Shown here piece by piece: positions 45,861 to 55,370 of a DNA stretch of 64,000 bases. The DNA is from Bacteroidota bacterium (GTDB lineage Bacteria > Bacteroidota > Bacteroidia > Bacteroidales > CAIWKO01), in assembly GCA_037133915.1 (NCBI GenBank), contig JBAXND010000013.1:27614-91613 (forward strand), in the 5' to 3' direction. The notes under the pieces were generated by a model, which worked only from the letters and a program-made list of their open reading frames with translations, was not told the DNA's origin and did not search any database. The translations under genes were made by a program, and so were the position numbers. How positions within the stretch are numbered: the first letter of the stretch is position 1; each line of letters begins with the position of its first letter.

Positions 45861-46112
45861 CTATTTTGTTCTTCTTGCAGCCGTAGGAACGCCACGTGTA
45901 TTTCTCTTATTCTTGATAATGAAATTCTGGTTGATGGGAATGGTATTTCTCTTGATTTTTTTCTGCCATGGCGAATGATAACGCTTGGCTACCGCAGATC
46001 TTCTGCGTTTTATCATTTTTTTGTAACGGTAATGTCTGGAGCACGATTCCAATGCCAGCGTTGTGACAAAAACAATCAGCACTACCACATACCACTTTTT
46101 TAAATATCTCAT
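45861..46112 (-). CDS. Small, very basic protein, possible lipoprotein
   Basis: This 83-residue protein starts MRYLKKWYVVVLIVFVTTLALESCS: a hydrophobic segment followed by a cysteine at residue 24 in LESC, a weak lipobox. The rest is extremely rich in Lys and Arg (KKMIKRRRSAVAKRYHSPWQKKIKR). No family is recognised. The longer reading begins at TTG. A cationic envelope protein that binds LPS or nucleic acid is possible, but this is a guess. Confidence 0.55.
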   Translation of the reverse strand: MRYLKKWYVVVLIVFVTTLALESCSRHYRYKKMIKRRRSAVAKRYHSPWQKKIKRNTIPINQNFIIKNKRNTRGVPTAARRTK

Positions 46113-46501
46113 AATCAAATCTCTATATGATTATTGCACCGATTAACGGTTCCTTTGCACAATTTTCAGTCAGTAAAACTAATAATAATTTTTTAAAGCG
46201 TACTAAGATTGATATTTATTATTTTATGATAGTTATACCCAACTTCCCGCCAAAAAGTTTCAATTTTTAATTAATAATCCTAAGAATTATTTATACAAAG
46301 TTGAAAAACAGGCAACTAATTTACAATAAAATAATCGTTCGGGTCGAAATTAATTAATATTTAATCACTGACCTCCCCTCAGGGAAAATTGAAATTTAAT
46401 CGAAAACCTTACCAGACATGGTTTGTATGGCAATTTTCCCGGCAAGGCATGCTTCAAAAAAATATTTATCTTTGAATTCATAAAACCTAAACACTTATCT
46501 G
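46113..46501. other. 389-bp AT-rich intergenic region
   Basis: No gene was seen. TATCTTTG at 46467-46474 is a consensus -7 element 28 bases before the gene at 46502; the -33 position is poor. The rest is AT-rich and unremarkable. Confidence 0.55.
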
Positions 46502-48940
46502 ATGTTGCAATTTAAACTCAATTACTCCAAATGGATTACAGTGCTCTGCCTCATTCCAACTACCCTCTTCGGGCAACTCAGCGGAACGAAAGTGATTGGT
46601 ACAGCACCTTCAGATTATACCACTTTTTCTGCAGCAGTCACCGCGTTGAATTCTTCCGGAATTAGTAATTCTGTTGTATTTCAGGTAAAACCGGGTACCT
46701 ACAATGAACAGATTTCAATAGGTGCCGTAAACGGTACCGCAGCCAATAAAACCATAACTTTTGAATCGCTGAACCACGACAGTACCTCGGTGATACTTCA
46801 ATTTAACTCGTCGGCAACAGCCTCTAACAATTACGTACTTCGGTTAAACGGTACCGATTACGTTACCTTTCGGCAGATGACCATACAACGGACAGATACA
46901 CTGGCTTACGCCCAGGTGGTTGACATTTCATCGGGCGCAACCCATAATACCTTTTCTAATAATATTATCAAAGGAACTACAAAAGCAAACCTGAATACTT
47001 ATTGCGCGCTGATTGGCTCAACCAATGCACTCGAAGATTCATACAACGTTTTTACACAGAACAAATTTCTGTACGGCAGTTTTGGATTCTATTACCTTGG
47101 TCAGGGCAGCACTATGCCCGAGTCCGGGACACAAATTACCTATAATACCTTCAGCGGACAGAATTATAGGGCTATCTACATGACAAGCCAGCGATCAGCC
47201 AAAATAAATAATAATATTATCAGCACAGCAAGCGCAAACAGCAATTATGTAGGTATTTATGGGCAATATGCCAACGACAGCCTCCGTATACTGAAGAACA
47301 GGCTCGACCTGAGCACGGGTACAGGAATTTATCTGGCAAACTGCAACGAAACATCAAGCATCCGCGGGTTGATTGCGAATAATTTTATTGCTGTAGGCGG
47401 AACATCAACAGCACATGGAATCAGTTTGAACAACGTTAAACTTGAATGTATTTATAACAACAGCATCCACATTTACAGTAGCAGTGCTGCATCGGGCAGG
47501 GCACTATTCCTGAACGGGTCGATAACTGCAACACTTTACATAATAAATAATGTACTGGCAAATACAGGCGGCGGATATTGTTACTATGCAGACGCGACCA
47601 CAGGAACTCCTGTTACTTCTTCTAACTACAACGATCTATACACAACAGGCAGTTATGTGGGCTCATGGAAAAGTGCCGGTAATACAGCCTTGCTTTCCGA
47701 CTGGCGCACGGCCTCATCGCTTGATGCCAATTCGGTTTCGGCCGATCCGCTTTTTACTTCTGCTTCCGACCTCCATGCTTCATCGGGAACTATTCATGGT
47801 GCAGGGACAGCCGCTTTGCTCTACTTTTCTATCACCGATGATATCGACAATCAGTCACGTTCAAATCCTCCTGACATAGGCGCAGATGAATTCAATATTG
47901 AAGATTTGGGCATCAGCGCCTTTGACAACATCCATGGAATTTGCCCGGGTATAGCATTTCACGTTACTGTGTTTATTAAGAATTTTGGCAGTTGGCCCTT
48001 TAGTGGCTCTGTTCCCGTTTTCTACCTGATACAGGGTTCGCCGGTCGTTAATGCTACTACACCTTCAATTACACTCAATCCCGGCGACAGCACCGCTTTC
48101 ACATTCAGCCAGACAGAGAATATTGCCATTCCCGGAGCACATTCAATCACAGCCGGAACAACTCTTGCGGTGGACATAAATACATCCAACGACAATACTG
48201 CTGACAGTGTCCGTATCTTTCCGTATGCTGCAGCCAGCGCAGGTCCTGATGTACCGGTATGCACAGGCGATAGTGCCACACTCACGGCCACGGGAGGTAC
48301 TGGATATACATGGAATACGACTCCACCAAGTTCAAACCCCACCATTACTGTGCTTGTCGCCGACACTACCCTGTTTTCCGTAACAGTAATCAGCTCCGAC
48401 GGATGCTCGGCAACAGACAGTGCCTATGTTTTTCCTGCGCTGTTTCCAAAGCCGGTTGCAGGATTCAGTTTTATGCCGTCTAATCTGCAAACAAGCTTTA
48501 CCAATACCTCAACAGATGCCCTCACCTATTTATGGGATTTCGGCGACGGCAATACTGACAACACAGCCAACCCTGTCCACACCTACACTGCAACAGGTAA
48601 TTATATTGTTACGCTTTACGCAATCAATCCATGCGATTCCGACACAATTACACAAAACCTGACACTCAACAGCATTGACGAAAATGGACAAATTCCCGCA
48701 TTTAATATTTCGCCAAACCCGGCCGTTGATTATGTAAGAGTGTCGGTAAATATTCTGAACGAAACCATCAAAAGTGCAGAAATATCAGACGTTACAGGTA
48801 GATTTGCCTGCAACATTTCAATAACCGATATCCTGAACGACAGAGCACTTAACGTAAGCAAACTCGCTAACGGCATGTATTTCCTGAAGATTTACACTTC
48901 TGCCGGTTTGCGTGTTGTCAGGTTTATTATCAACCGTTAG
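46502..48940 (+). CDS. T9SS-sorted beta-helix protein with PKD domain
   Basis: This 812-residue protein has a signal peptide ending near TLFGQ. Residues about 45-460 form a right-handed parallel beta-helix (NNIIKG, NTFSGQNYRAIYMTSQRSAKINNNIIS rungs), the fold of pectate lyases and surface adhesins; I see no catalytic lyase motif. An Ig-like part follows (about 470-640), then a PKD domain (about 655-725, with YLWDFGDGNTDN). The end is a T9SS sorting domain from ISPNPAVDY. It is expected at the surface or in the medium. Confidence 0.88.
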   Translation: MLQFKLNYSKWITVLCLIPTTLFGQLSGTKVIGTAPSDYTTFSAAVTALNSSGISNSVVFQVKPGTYNEQISIGAVNGTAANKTITFESLNHDSTSVILQFNSSATASNNYVLRLNGTDYVTFRQMTIQRTDTLAYAQVVDISSGATHNTFSNNIIKGTTKANLNTYCALIGSTNALEDSYNVFTQNKFLYGSFGFYYLGQGSTMPESGTQITYNTFSGQNYRAIYMTSQRSAKINNNIISTASANSNYVGIYGQYANDSLRILKNRLDLSTGTGIYLANCNETSSIRGLIANNFIAVGGTSTAHGISLNNVKLECIYNNSIHIYSSSAASGRALFLNGSITATLYIINNVLANTGGGYCYYADATTGTPVTSSNYNDLYTTGSYVGSWKSAGNTALLSDWRTASSLDANSVSADPLFTSASDLHASSGTIHGAGTAALLYFSITDDIDNQSRSNPPDIGADEFNIEDLGISAFDNIHGICPGIAFHVTVFIKNFGSWPFSGSVPVFYLIQGSPVVNATTPSITLNPGDSTAFTFSQTENIAIPGAHSITAGTTLAVDINTSNDNTADSVRIFPYAAASAGPDVPVCTGDSATLTATGGTGYTWNTTPPSSNPTITVLVADTTLFSVTVISSDGCSATDSAYVFPALFPKPVAGFSFMPSNLQTSFTNTSTDALTYLWDFGDGNTDNTANPVHTYTATGNYIVTLYAINPCDSDTITQNLTLNSIDENGQIPAFNISPNPAVDYVRVSVNILNETIKSAEISDVTGRFACNISITDILNDRALNVSKLANGMYFLKIYTSAGLRVVRFIINR

Positions 48941-49038
48941 TTGTTGTAAACACCTATTAACAAGCATTCCGAAGGCGTAATACATGCCTGAACGTCTATT
49001 TTTTTATTTTTTTTCTGATGAAAATTAATTCAAAATGC

Positions 49039-49046
49039 TATTTTTG
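49039..49046 (+). promoter_or_regulatory. -7 element of the M23 peptidase gene
   Basis: TATTTTTG fits TAnnTTTG, 51 bases before the ATG at 49097. Confidence 0.4.
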
Positions 49047-49096
49047 TAAACGCTGTTTCTGTTGGGAATAATGAGATAGCGAAGCGGTCGGATCCA

Positions 49097-50014
49097 ATGA
49101 ATCAAATACGAAACATACTATTTGCGGCAATAGCCATAATACTGTTGTCGGGCGGATACGCCCGGGGACAGGAAGAGCCTGATTCCAATAACTTCCTCAT
49201 CATAGAAAGTATGAATGACAGCATCGACCTGCATTCCAATTTTTATGATATCACCGACTCCCTCTCAGAATTTTTTCCCATGTCATCATTCTATGAAAAC
49301 TGGGACACGGAAGGAATTCATTTTCCAAAAGTTGATTTTTCAAAAAAAGAAGATACCACTATTCTTGTGCTATGCGATGAAAAAACCAATTTCTTTGTGA
49401 TGCCGCGCAAAGACAAGATTAATTCCGACTATGGATTCAGGCACAGACGCTTTCATTACGGCATCGATATCGACCTTAATATTGGAGACACCATACGCAG
49501 TGCGTTTGACGGGATTATTCGCATTTCCAAATACCATAAAGGCTACGGAAATGTAGTTGTAATAAGGCATTTCAACGGTTTAGAAACTATTTACGGGCAT
49601 ATGTCTGCAGCAAAAGTGTTACCCAATCAAACGGTGAAAGCCGGTGATGTTATTGGTCTTGGCGGCAGCACCGGTCACTCTACCGGACCCCATCTTCACT
49701 TCGAAATCCGTTATCTGGGAACCCCCATGAATCCACGAAAAGTTGTGGATTTTGAAAAATTCAAATTACTGAGCGACACATTGCTTATCACTAAACAAAC
49801 CTTTGAAAGCCCGCTCAAAAGCATCAAAGGCGGAAAAGGCACCACGACCACTCAAAACTACAAAGGCGGCGGAACTTATTATACCGTTAAAAGCGGAGAT
49901 ACACTGGGGCACATCGCTGCTAAATACGGCACTTCGGTGAGCACACTTTGCAAACTAAACGGCCTCACGTCCAAAAGTATCCTGCGCATCGGTCAGCGCA
50001 TCAAAATACGGTAG
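49097..50014 (+). CDS. M23 metallopeptidase with C-terminal LysM
   Basis: This 305-residue envelope protein has a signal peptide (1-25). The M23 domain has the zinc site H120-x3-D124 (HYGID), H168 (YGHMS) and H199-x-H201 (GPHLHFE), so it should be an active endopeptidase on peptidoglycan cross-links, unlike EnvC-type activators. Residues 260-305 are a LysM domain (YYTVKSGDTLGHIA...LRIGQRIKI) that binds glycan strands. The usual order in the family is LysM first; here it is last. It has its own -7 element. Confidence 0.9.
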   Translation: MNQIRNILFAAIAIILLSGGYARGQEEPDSNNFLIIESMNDSIDLHSNFYDITDSLSEFFPMSSFYENWDTEGIHFPKVDFSKKEDTTILVLCDEKTNFFVMPRKDKINSDYGFRHRRFHYGIDIDLNIGDTIRSAFDGIIRISKYHKGYGNVVVIRHFNGLETIYGHMSAAKVLPNQTVKAGDVIGLGGSTGHSTGPHLHFEIRYLGTPMNPRKVVDFEKFKLLSDTLLITKQTFESPLKSIKGGKGTTTTQNYKGGGTYYTVKSGDTLGHIAAKYGTSVSTLCKLNGLTSKSILRIGQRIKIR

Positions 50015-50056
50015 CATCATCTTTTTTACTTTTTACCGCATTCCTGAATATTTTTA

Positions 50057-50064
50057 TATCTTTG
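50057..50064 (+). promoter_or_regulatory. Promoter -7 element of the cobalamin operon
   Basis: TATCTTTG fits TAnnTTTG and lies directly before the riboswitch, so transcription should start near 50071. Confidence 0.5.
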
Positions 50065-50071
50065 CTTCCGA

Positions 50072-50245
50072 AACGGTAAGCCATTTATTCATTGGTAATG
50101 GCTGCAAGGGAACCGGGTGAAAATCCCGGACAGTGCCCGCTGCTGTAAGCTCTTTAAACTTCCTGGAAACCATATGTCACTGTTCGCTTTCGCGGATGGG
50201 AAGACACCAGAGAAGGGAGTAAGTCAGAAGACCTGCCATTTCATT
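50072..50245 (+). ncRNA. Cobalamin (B12) riboswitch
   Basis: The conserved core is present: AAGGGAA, then CCGGGTGAAAATCCCGG, then ACAGTGCCCGCTGCTGTAA, and further downstream the B12 box AGTCAGAAGACCTGCC (50222-50237). The start is placed just after the -7 element and the end just past the B12 box. It precedes a TonB-dependent receptor gene by about 100 bases. In this class cobalamin binding closes the downstream start site or triggers termination, so uptake genes are off when B12 is plentiful. Confidence 0.93.
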
Positions 50246-50342
50246 ATTGTATTGTAGCTTCGGGAAAAAAGCGAAAAGGACGGTGGCATAAACTTTTTCC
50301 TTCTCCCGTATTGTTACTGATGATTAAAATAATCATAGTATA

Positions 50343-52289
50343 ATGCCTTTTCGTTCAGGTTATAAAATAGCTGTTTTTATTCTGTCATTTTTGGCAGCAT
50401 ACAGCTCGTGCACGGCACAAAAGAGCCTGACCGATACCGTTGTTCCGCTCCGGGAAGTCGATGTTTCTGCAGCCCGCCTCGACGTGTTTACTGTTGGCAC
50501 AAAAGTAGTTCGGATTGACAGCACAGATCTGGGAACTTGCAAAACCCTGTCATTAGCGGATATGCTCTCCACATTAAGTCTTGTTGCCGTGAAAAGTTAT
50601 GGTGCAGGAAGCCTTGCAACAATTTCTATGCGGGGTACCGGAGCAGCACATGTAGCAGTACTCTGGAACGGATTCAGCCTGCAAAGCCCGATGAATGGAG
50701 GAACCGATATTTCGTTGTTGCCCGTGTTTTTTGCAGATAAAGTAACACTGCAATATGGCGGTGCCGGCGCCCTTTTCGGAAGTGGTGCACTTGGCGGTAG
50801 TATCCATTTCGAAAATAAACCATCATTTAACCGCGGTTGGAATATCAGTATTGGCAGTGCTGCCGGAAGCTTTGATGATTATTCGGGTCAGTTTTCAGCA
50901 CTCTTCAGCGGTAAAAAACTGGTTTCATCAACAAAAATATTTTATAACAGCGCTCAAAATAATTATCCATTCACAAATATTACCCTGGTCGCAAAACCGA
51001 TTTCGAAACTCCAGCATGCGGCTATTATAAGCACCGGTCTTTTGCAGGAAAATTACCTGAAAATAGGCAACAATCAGGAAATAAATATTCGAATCTGGTG
51101 TCAGGACGAACAACGGCAAATACCGCCATTAATGGTTAAACCGTATAGTAATGCAACACAGGACGACCGCTTTGCAAGGCTCAGCGCGGGTTGGCAGCGC
51201 ACAAGCGCGAAAGTTGACCTGCAGCTTCGTTCAGGACTGTTTTACGATATACAGCATTATGAAAACCCCGATATCAATACAGATGCGTTGCTTACCTCCG
51301 TTGTTTCATCAACCGATGCCGAAAGTAGTTTCAGACCGGCAAAAGGGCATATAATAAATGCCGCATTGAACCTTACTTATGCGCAGGCATCATCCGATAA
51401 TTATTCGGAAACCGCCGAACAGCAAAAGGAATCCCTTTTTGTTTCATGGAAATATGTAACGAAAAATGGAAATCTCAAAACTGCCGTCAGCCTGCGCGAA
51501 GAAGTTGTTGACGGCACCCTGATGAATCCGGTTCCTGCAGCAGGTATCGAATGGAACCTGTTCAAAAGCTTTAAAGTTTATGCCAACGGCTCAGGTGTGT
51601 ACAGGCTGCCAACACTAAACGACCGTTATTGGGTACCCGGCGGAAACCGCGAGTTGAAACCCGAGCAGGGATGGACCGAAGAACTCGGAATTCAGCATCA
51701 AATCAACATCAAATCATTTACCACCTCGTACGAAATAAGTGCATTCAACAGCAACATTCATAACTGGATTATCTGGCTGCCAATGGATAGTTACTGGTCG
51801 CCACGCAACCTGCTTGAAGTATGGTCAAGAGGAACGGAAGCAACCCTGAATGGCGGATTCAGCAAAAAATCATGGCATGTAAAAATAAGCGCGTCCATAA
51901 ATTATGTGAAATCCACCAACCAGAAATCGAAATATGAAAATGATGCCTCTGTAGGAAAACAACTGATTTATGTTCCTCAGATTTCAGCTTTCGGAAGACT
52001 GGAAATAGGTTGGCACAATGTGCAGCTTATATACCTGCATTCCTGCACCGGCGGCAGATACACAACATCCGACAACACATTTTTTCTGGAACCTTACCAA
52101 ACAGGGAAAATTTATCTTTCAAATAAATTTCATCTGCAGCACTTCGCCATTGAAATCTATGGCAGCATCAGCAACATCTGGAATACAGAGTATCAATCCA
52201 TCGCATGGATGCCCGGAACGGGACGCAGTTTCAAAGTAGGGATAGTACTCACTGCTGACGGCAGATTTAAAAATGACAATTCAAAATAA
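50343..52289 (+). CDS. btuB: TonB-dependent cobalamin receptor, BtuB-like
   Basis: This 648-residue outer-membrane receptor has a signal peptide (1-25), a plug domain with SLADMLSTLSLVAVKSYGAGSLATISMRGTG and GGAGALFGSGALGGSIHFEN, and a 22-strand-type barrel; the end is KVGIVLTADGRF. The family is clear; cobalamin as substrate rests on the riboswitch upstream and the BtuG-like propeller downstream. No calcium- or B12-binding residue was assigned. It is the first gene of a four-gene run with gaps of 33, 5 and 1 bases. Confidence 0.88.
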   Translation: MPFRSGYKIAVFILSFLAAYSSCTAQKSLTDTVVPLREVDVSAARLDVFTVGTKVVRIDSTDLGTCKTLSLADMLSTLSLVAVKSYGAGSLATISMRGTGAAHVAVLWNGFSLQSPMNGGTDISLLPVFFADKVTLQYGGAGALFGSGALGGSIHFENKPSFNRGWNISIGSAAGSFDDYSGQFSALFSGKKLVSSTKIFYNSAQNNYPFTNITLVAKPISKLQHAAIISTGLLQENYLKIGNNQEINIRIWCQDEQRQIPPLMVKPYSNATQDDRFARLSAGWQRTSAKVDLQLRSGLFYDIQHYENPDINTDALLTSVVSSTDAESSFRPAKGHIINAALNLTYAQASSDNYSETAEQQKESLFVSWKYVTKNGNLKTAVSLREEVVDGTLMNPVPAAGIEWNLFKSFKVYANGSGVYRLPTLNDRYWVPGGNRELKPEQGWTEELGIQHQINIKSFTTSYEISAFNSNIHNWIIWLPMDSYWSPRNLLEVWSRGTEATLNGGFSKKSWHVKISASINYVKSTNQKSKYENDASVGKQLIYVPQISAFGRLEIGWHNVQLIYLHSCTGGRYTTSDNTFFLEPYQTGKIYLSNKFHLQHFAIEIYGSISNIWNTEYQSIAWMPGTGRSFKVGIVLTADGRFKNDNSK

Positions 52290-52322
52290 CAATAAAACAA
52301 TACCACTTAAAAGCACCGTATT

Positions 52323-53294
52323 ATGAACAAGTACACAAAATTACTCCTGACAACAATTTTTATACTGGTAATTCAATACAGCTGTCGTTGCCAAACCACT
52401 TCCGACTTCGAAGATTTGGTATTGCCTGTTGACACCTTTTGGGACGGAAGTGACCTTAGCGGAGGATTCGCAGACGGAAATGCTTATTTCCCAACGGTTT
52501 TTGATACTACCTATTTTTTCTGGGATGGCGGCTGGGCCTATTCGAATAAAAAAGACAGTGTGACCGGCGGATTTGGGAATATGTACAGCGCCCGTCCGGC
52601 AGGCGGTGTGTTTGGGTCTGACAATTACATTGTTTGCCAGCCTGATGCAAAAATTATTCTTACGGGCAATGCCGCCGGCAAAATGGTGACCGGTGCGTGG
52701 ATTACCAACGACACCTACCCTGCTCTGAGTATGCGCGACGGCGACGGATTCTCGAAAAAATTCGGAGGCAACAGCGGCAACGACCCCGACTGGTTCAAGC
52801 TTTCGGTAAGCGGATGGCTTGGCGGAACAGCACTGCAAGACACCGTTGAATTCTTTTTAGCCGATTACCGTTTCGCCAATAACGCGCTCGACTATATTGT
52901 TACCGACTGGCAATACCTGGACCTTAGCCCGCTGGGCAATGTCGACAGCCTGTCGTTTGGCTTGACCAGCTCCGATACCGGCTCTTTCGGTATGAATACA
53001 CCTGCCTATTTCTGCCTCGATAACTTCATCACTGCCGATTCATACGCATCGGTGCCGGATTACCCAAATGAAAATATTTCAATATTTCCGAATCCGAGCA
53101 CAGACGTTATAACAGTAAAAGCCCCGGGAATGAAGCGTTTGCGTATCATAAGTGCAATTGGCAGCTGCGTTTTCGAAAATGCGGCTCCCCTTGACGAAAT
53201 GGAAATAAACAGCACTTCTTTTGCGAAAGGCCTATATTTACTGGAGATATCGTACAGTAACTATTGCATCACCAAAAAAATAATGAAACAATAA
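52323..53294 (+). CDS. DUF4465 protein with T9SS domain
   Basis: This 323-residue protein has a signal peptide ending near SCRCQ. Residues about 27-235 match DUF4465 (DFEDLVLPVDTFWDGSDLSGGF, FFWDGGWAYSNKKD, YFCLDNF). The last 75 residues are a T9SS sorting domain from IFPNPSTDV. From memory, DUF4465 proteins often sit in Bacteroidota cobalamin loci, where surface B12-binding proteins accompany BtuB; those in gut Bacteroides are lipoproteins, whereas this one uses T9SS. A role in capturing cobalamin at the surface is inferred. Confidence 0.82.
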   Translation: MNKYTKLLLTTIFILVIQYSCRCQTTSDFEDLVLPVDTFWDGSDLSGGFADGNAYFPTVFDTTYFFWDGGWAYSNKKDSVTGGFGNMYSARPAGGVFGSDNYIVCQPDAKIILTGNAAGKMVTGAWITNDTYPALSMRDGDGFSKKFGGNSGNDPDWFKLSVSGWLGGTALQDTVEFFLADYRFANNALDYIVTDWQYLDLSPLGNVDSLSFGLTSSDTGSFGMNTPAYFCLDNFITADSYASVPDYPNENISIFPNPSTDVITVKAPGMKRLRIISAIGSCVFENAAPLDEMEINSTSFAKGLYLLEISYSNYCITKKIMKQ

Positions 53295-53299
53295 TCTTG

Positions 53300-54307
53300 A
53301 TGATGACAAAGAGAATCATAATACTCATCATTCTGGTATCCTTAACTGTCGGGCTTTACGCTCAGTATCCGCCTGCAGCGGGACAAACAGGCACTACTGC
53401 CATGTATAAAGACAGCTCTGCGTTTGTAGCATGGGCAAGTGCATGTACCGTTCAGCGCGGCTTCCAGAATATTGCAGACACCTCACTGGGATTCGTCACG
53501 GTAGGCGACAGTTCAATGGCCACAGGTCCTGCAGGCCCCGGAGGCGTTGTAAGTCTAGGCGATGGCGGCATTGCAATACTTACATTTGATGAACCCATTG
53601 CCAATGGGCCCGGTTGGGATTTTGCTGTTTTTGAAAATTCATTTGACGGACTTTTTCTTGAACTGGCTTTTGTAGAAGTCAGTTCAGACGGCATAAACTT
53701 CTTTCGCTTCCCTCCCACATCGCTTACGGATACCGCCACACAAATAGGCACGTTCGGTACGATTGATGCCACAAAAATTAATAATCTGGCCGGAAAATAC
53801 AGTTTGAATTACGGAACGCCCTTCGACCTTCAGGAGCTGGATTCCATTGCGGGGCTTGATATTTCAGCGGTCACACACATAAAAATTATTGATGTTGTAG
53901 GAAGCATGACTGACAGCCTGGCAACGCGCGATTCGGCCGGAAATAAAATAAATGACCCCTGGCCCACACCTTTTGCACAGGGCGGATTTGACCTCGATGC
54001 AGTGGGCGTAATTCATAAACAGCCCCAATCGGTAGAAGAATTCAAAAATATCCAAATCAACGTTTTTCCGAATCCTGCGTCAGATGACATTCGTTTCGCT
54101 GTTCCATCTCACGAAAGTGAAAGAAATACGATGGTTCATATTTCGGATTTGGCAGGGCGCAGATTAATTTCACAAGTATTGACTGCAGAATCAGTATCAT
54201 CAGACACTTACAAAATGGATATTACCGGTCTTTCTGATGGATGTTATTTATTATCGGCTCAGAACGGCACTTCATATTATCATTCAACATTTATCATTCG
54301 GCATTAG
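53300..54307 (+). CDS. T9SS-sorted surface protein of the cobalamin locus
   Basis: This 335-residue protein has signal peptide MMTKRIIILIILVSLTVGLYAQ; the start is the ATG at 53300 or the next one at 53303. The body (GPGWDFAVFENSF, VEVSSDGINFFRFP, ITHIKIIDVVGSM-like strands, FDLDAVGVIH) is a jelly-roll-like beta domain seen next to DUF4465 genes. A T9SS sorting domain begins at VFPNPASDD. It lies 5 bases after the DUF4465 gene and 1 base before the propeller gene, so it is part of the B12 operon. Its ligand is unknown. Confidence 0.8.
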   Translation: MMTKRIIILIILVSLTVGLYAQYPPAAGQTGTTAMYKDSSAFVAWASACTVQRGFQNIADTSLGFVTVGDSSMATGPAGPGGVVSLGDGGIAILTFDEPIANGPGWDFAVFENSFDGLFLELAFVEVSSDGINFFRFPPTSLTDTATQIGTFGTIDATKINNLAGKYSLNYGTPFDLQELDSIAGLDISAVTHIKIIDVVGSMTDSLATRDSAGNKINDPWPTPFAQGGFDLDAVGVIHKQPQSVEEFKNIQINVFPNPASDDIRFAVPSHESERNTMVHISDLAGRRLISQVLTAESVSSDTYKMDITGLSDGCYLLSAQNGTSYYHSTFIIRH

Positions 54308-54308
54308 T

Positions 54309-55361
54309 ATGAAAATTTTCAAAAATATCTTTGTTCTGTTTTCCTTGATAATTATTGTTTCCGGCATTCTTTCAGCCTGTAAGAAAAAGGATGACACACC
54401 GCCGGTTAATGATGTGCCCGATATGACTTCTCTGCATGGTGCATTTATTATGAATGAAGGAAACTACCAGGCAGCAAACGGTTCTGTTTCTTTTTATAAT
54501 ACTGACGACGGTACTCTCACCGAAGACCTCTTCAACAAAGCAAACGGGCGCATACTCGGCGACGTGGTGCAGTCCATGTGTATCATCGACAGCAAGGCAT
54601 ATATTGTAGTCAATAATTCAAACAAAATTGAGATTGTTAACCTGAAAGATTTCACTTCAACGGGTCAGATACAAAACCTGGATTCGCCCCGCTATATGCT
54701 ACCGGTTTCATCAACCAAAGCATATGTTTCAGATCTCTACAGTAACAGCATTACTATTGTCAACCTTGCAACAAATGCAGTAAGCGGCCACATTCCATGC
54801 AAGGGAAGCACCGAAGAAATGCTTATGTCGGGAAGCAATGTATTTGTGACCAATACCCGCACCGAATATCTGTATATCGTAAACACAAATACAGATGCAA
54901 TCATCGACAGCATTCATGTTGGTATAGGCTCAAACTCACTGCAGACAGATAAAAACGGCAAACTGTGGGTGATGTGTGCCGGCGATTTAACCACTTCCGC
55001 TACTGCCGGAATATACAGAATCAATCTTCAGAATTTGCAGGTTGAGCAGTCGTTTCCGATATCCGCAACCTTAAATATCTGGGACAAACTGCGGATGAAT
55101 GCCGCTGCAGATACGATTTACTATCTGAATAAGGGCGTGAATAAAATGGGTGTATCATCCTCAGCATTGCCTGCCGCACCTTTCATCCCGCTGAGTGGTC
55201 GCAATTTTCACGGACTGGCTGTATCACCGGCCGGCACGCTGTTTATTGCCGATGCCATCGACTACGTACAAAAAGGAAAAGTTTATACGTACAGCAACGG
55301 CGGTGTTTTATTAAATACCTTATCAGCGGGCATTATTCCGGGCGATATCTGCTTCAAATAA
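54309..55361 (+). CDS. BtuG-like beta-propeller lipoprotein
   Basis: This 350-residue lipoprotein has signal MKIFKNIFVLF...ILSAC with the lipobox cysteine at residue 24. The mature part is a YncE-like/DUF5074 seven-bladed propeller with repeats such as MLPVSSTKAYVSDLYSNSITIVNL, NVFVTNTRTEYLYIVNTNTDAIIDSI and GLAVSPAGTLFIADAIDY. In Bacteroides thetaiotaomicron, BtuG is a surface propeller lipoprotein that binds cobalamin and caps BtuB; the same fold in a riboswitch-controlled btuB operon makes this a likely functional equivalent. Its start follows the previous stop by 1 base. Confidence 0.85.
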   Translation: MKIFKNIFVLFSLIIIVSGILSACKKKDDTPPVNDVPDMTSLHGAFIMNEGNYQAANGSVSFYNTDDGTLTEDLFNKANGRILGDVVQSMCIIDSKAYIVVNNSNKIEIVNLKDFTSTGQIQNLDSPRYMLPVSSTKAYVSDLYSNSITIVNLATNAVSGHIPCKGSTEEMLMSGSNVFVTNTRTEYLYIVNTNTDAIIDSIHVGIGSNSLQTDKNGKLWVMCAGDLTTSATAGIYRINLQNLQVEQSFPISATLNIWDKLRMNAAADTIYYLNKGVNKMGVSSSALPAAPFIPLSGRNFHGLAVSPAGTLFIADAIDYVQKGKVYTYSNGGVLLNTLSAGIIPGDICFK

Positions 55362-55370
55362 CGGCAGGTA

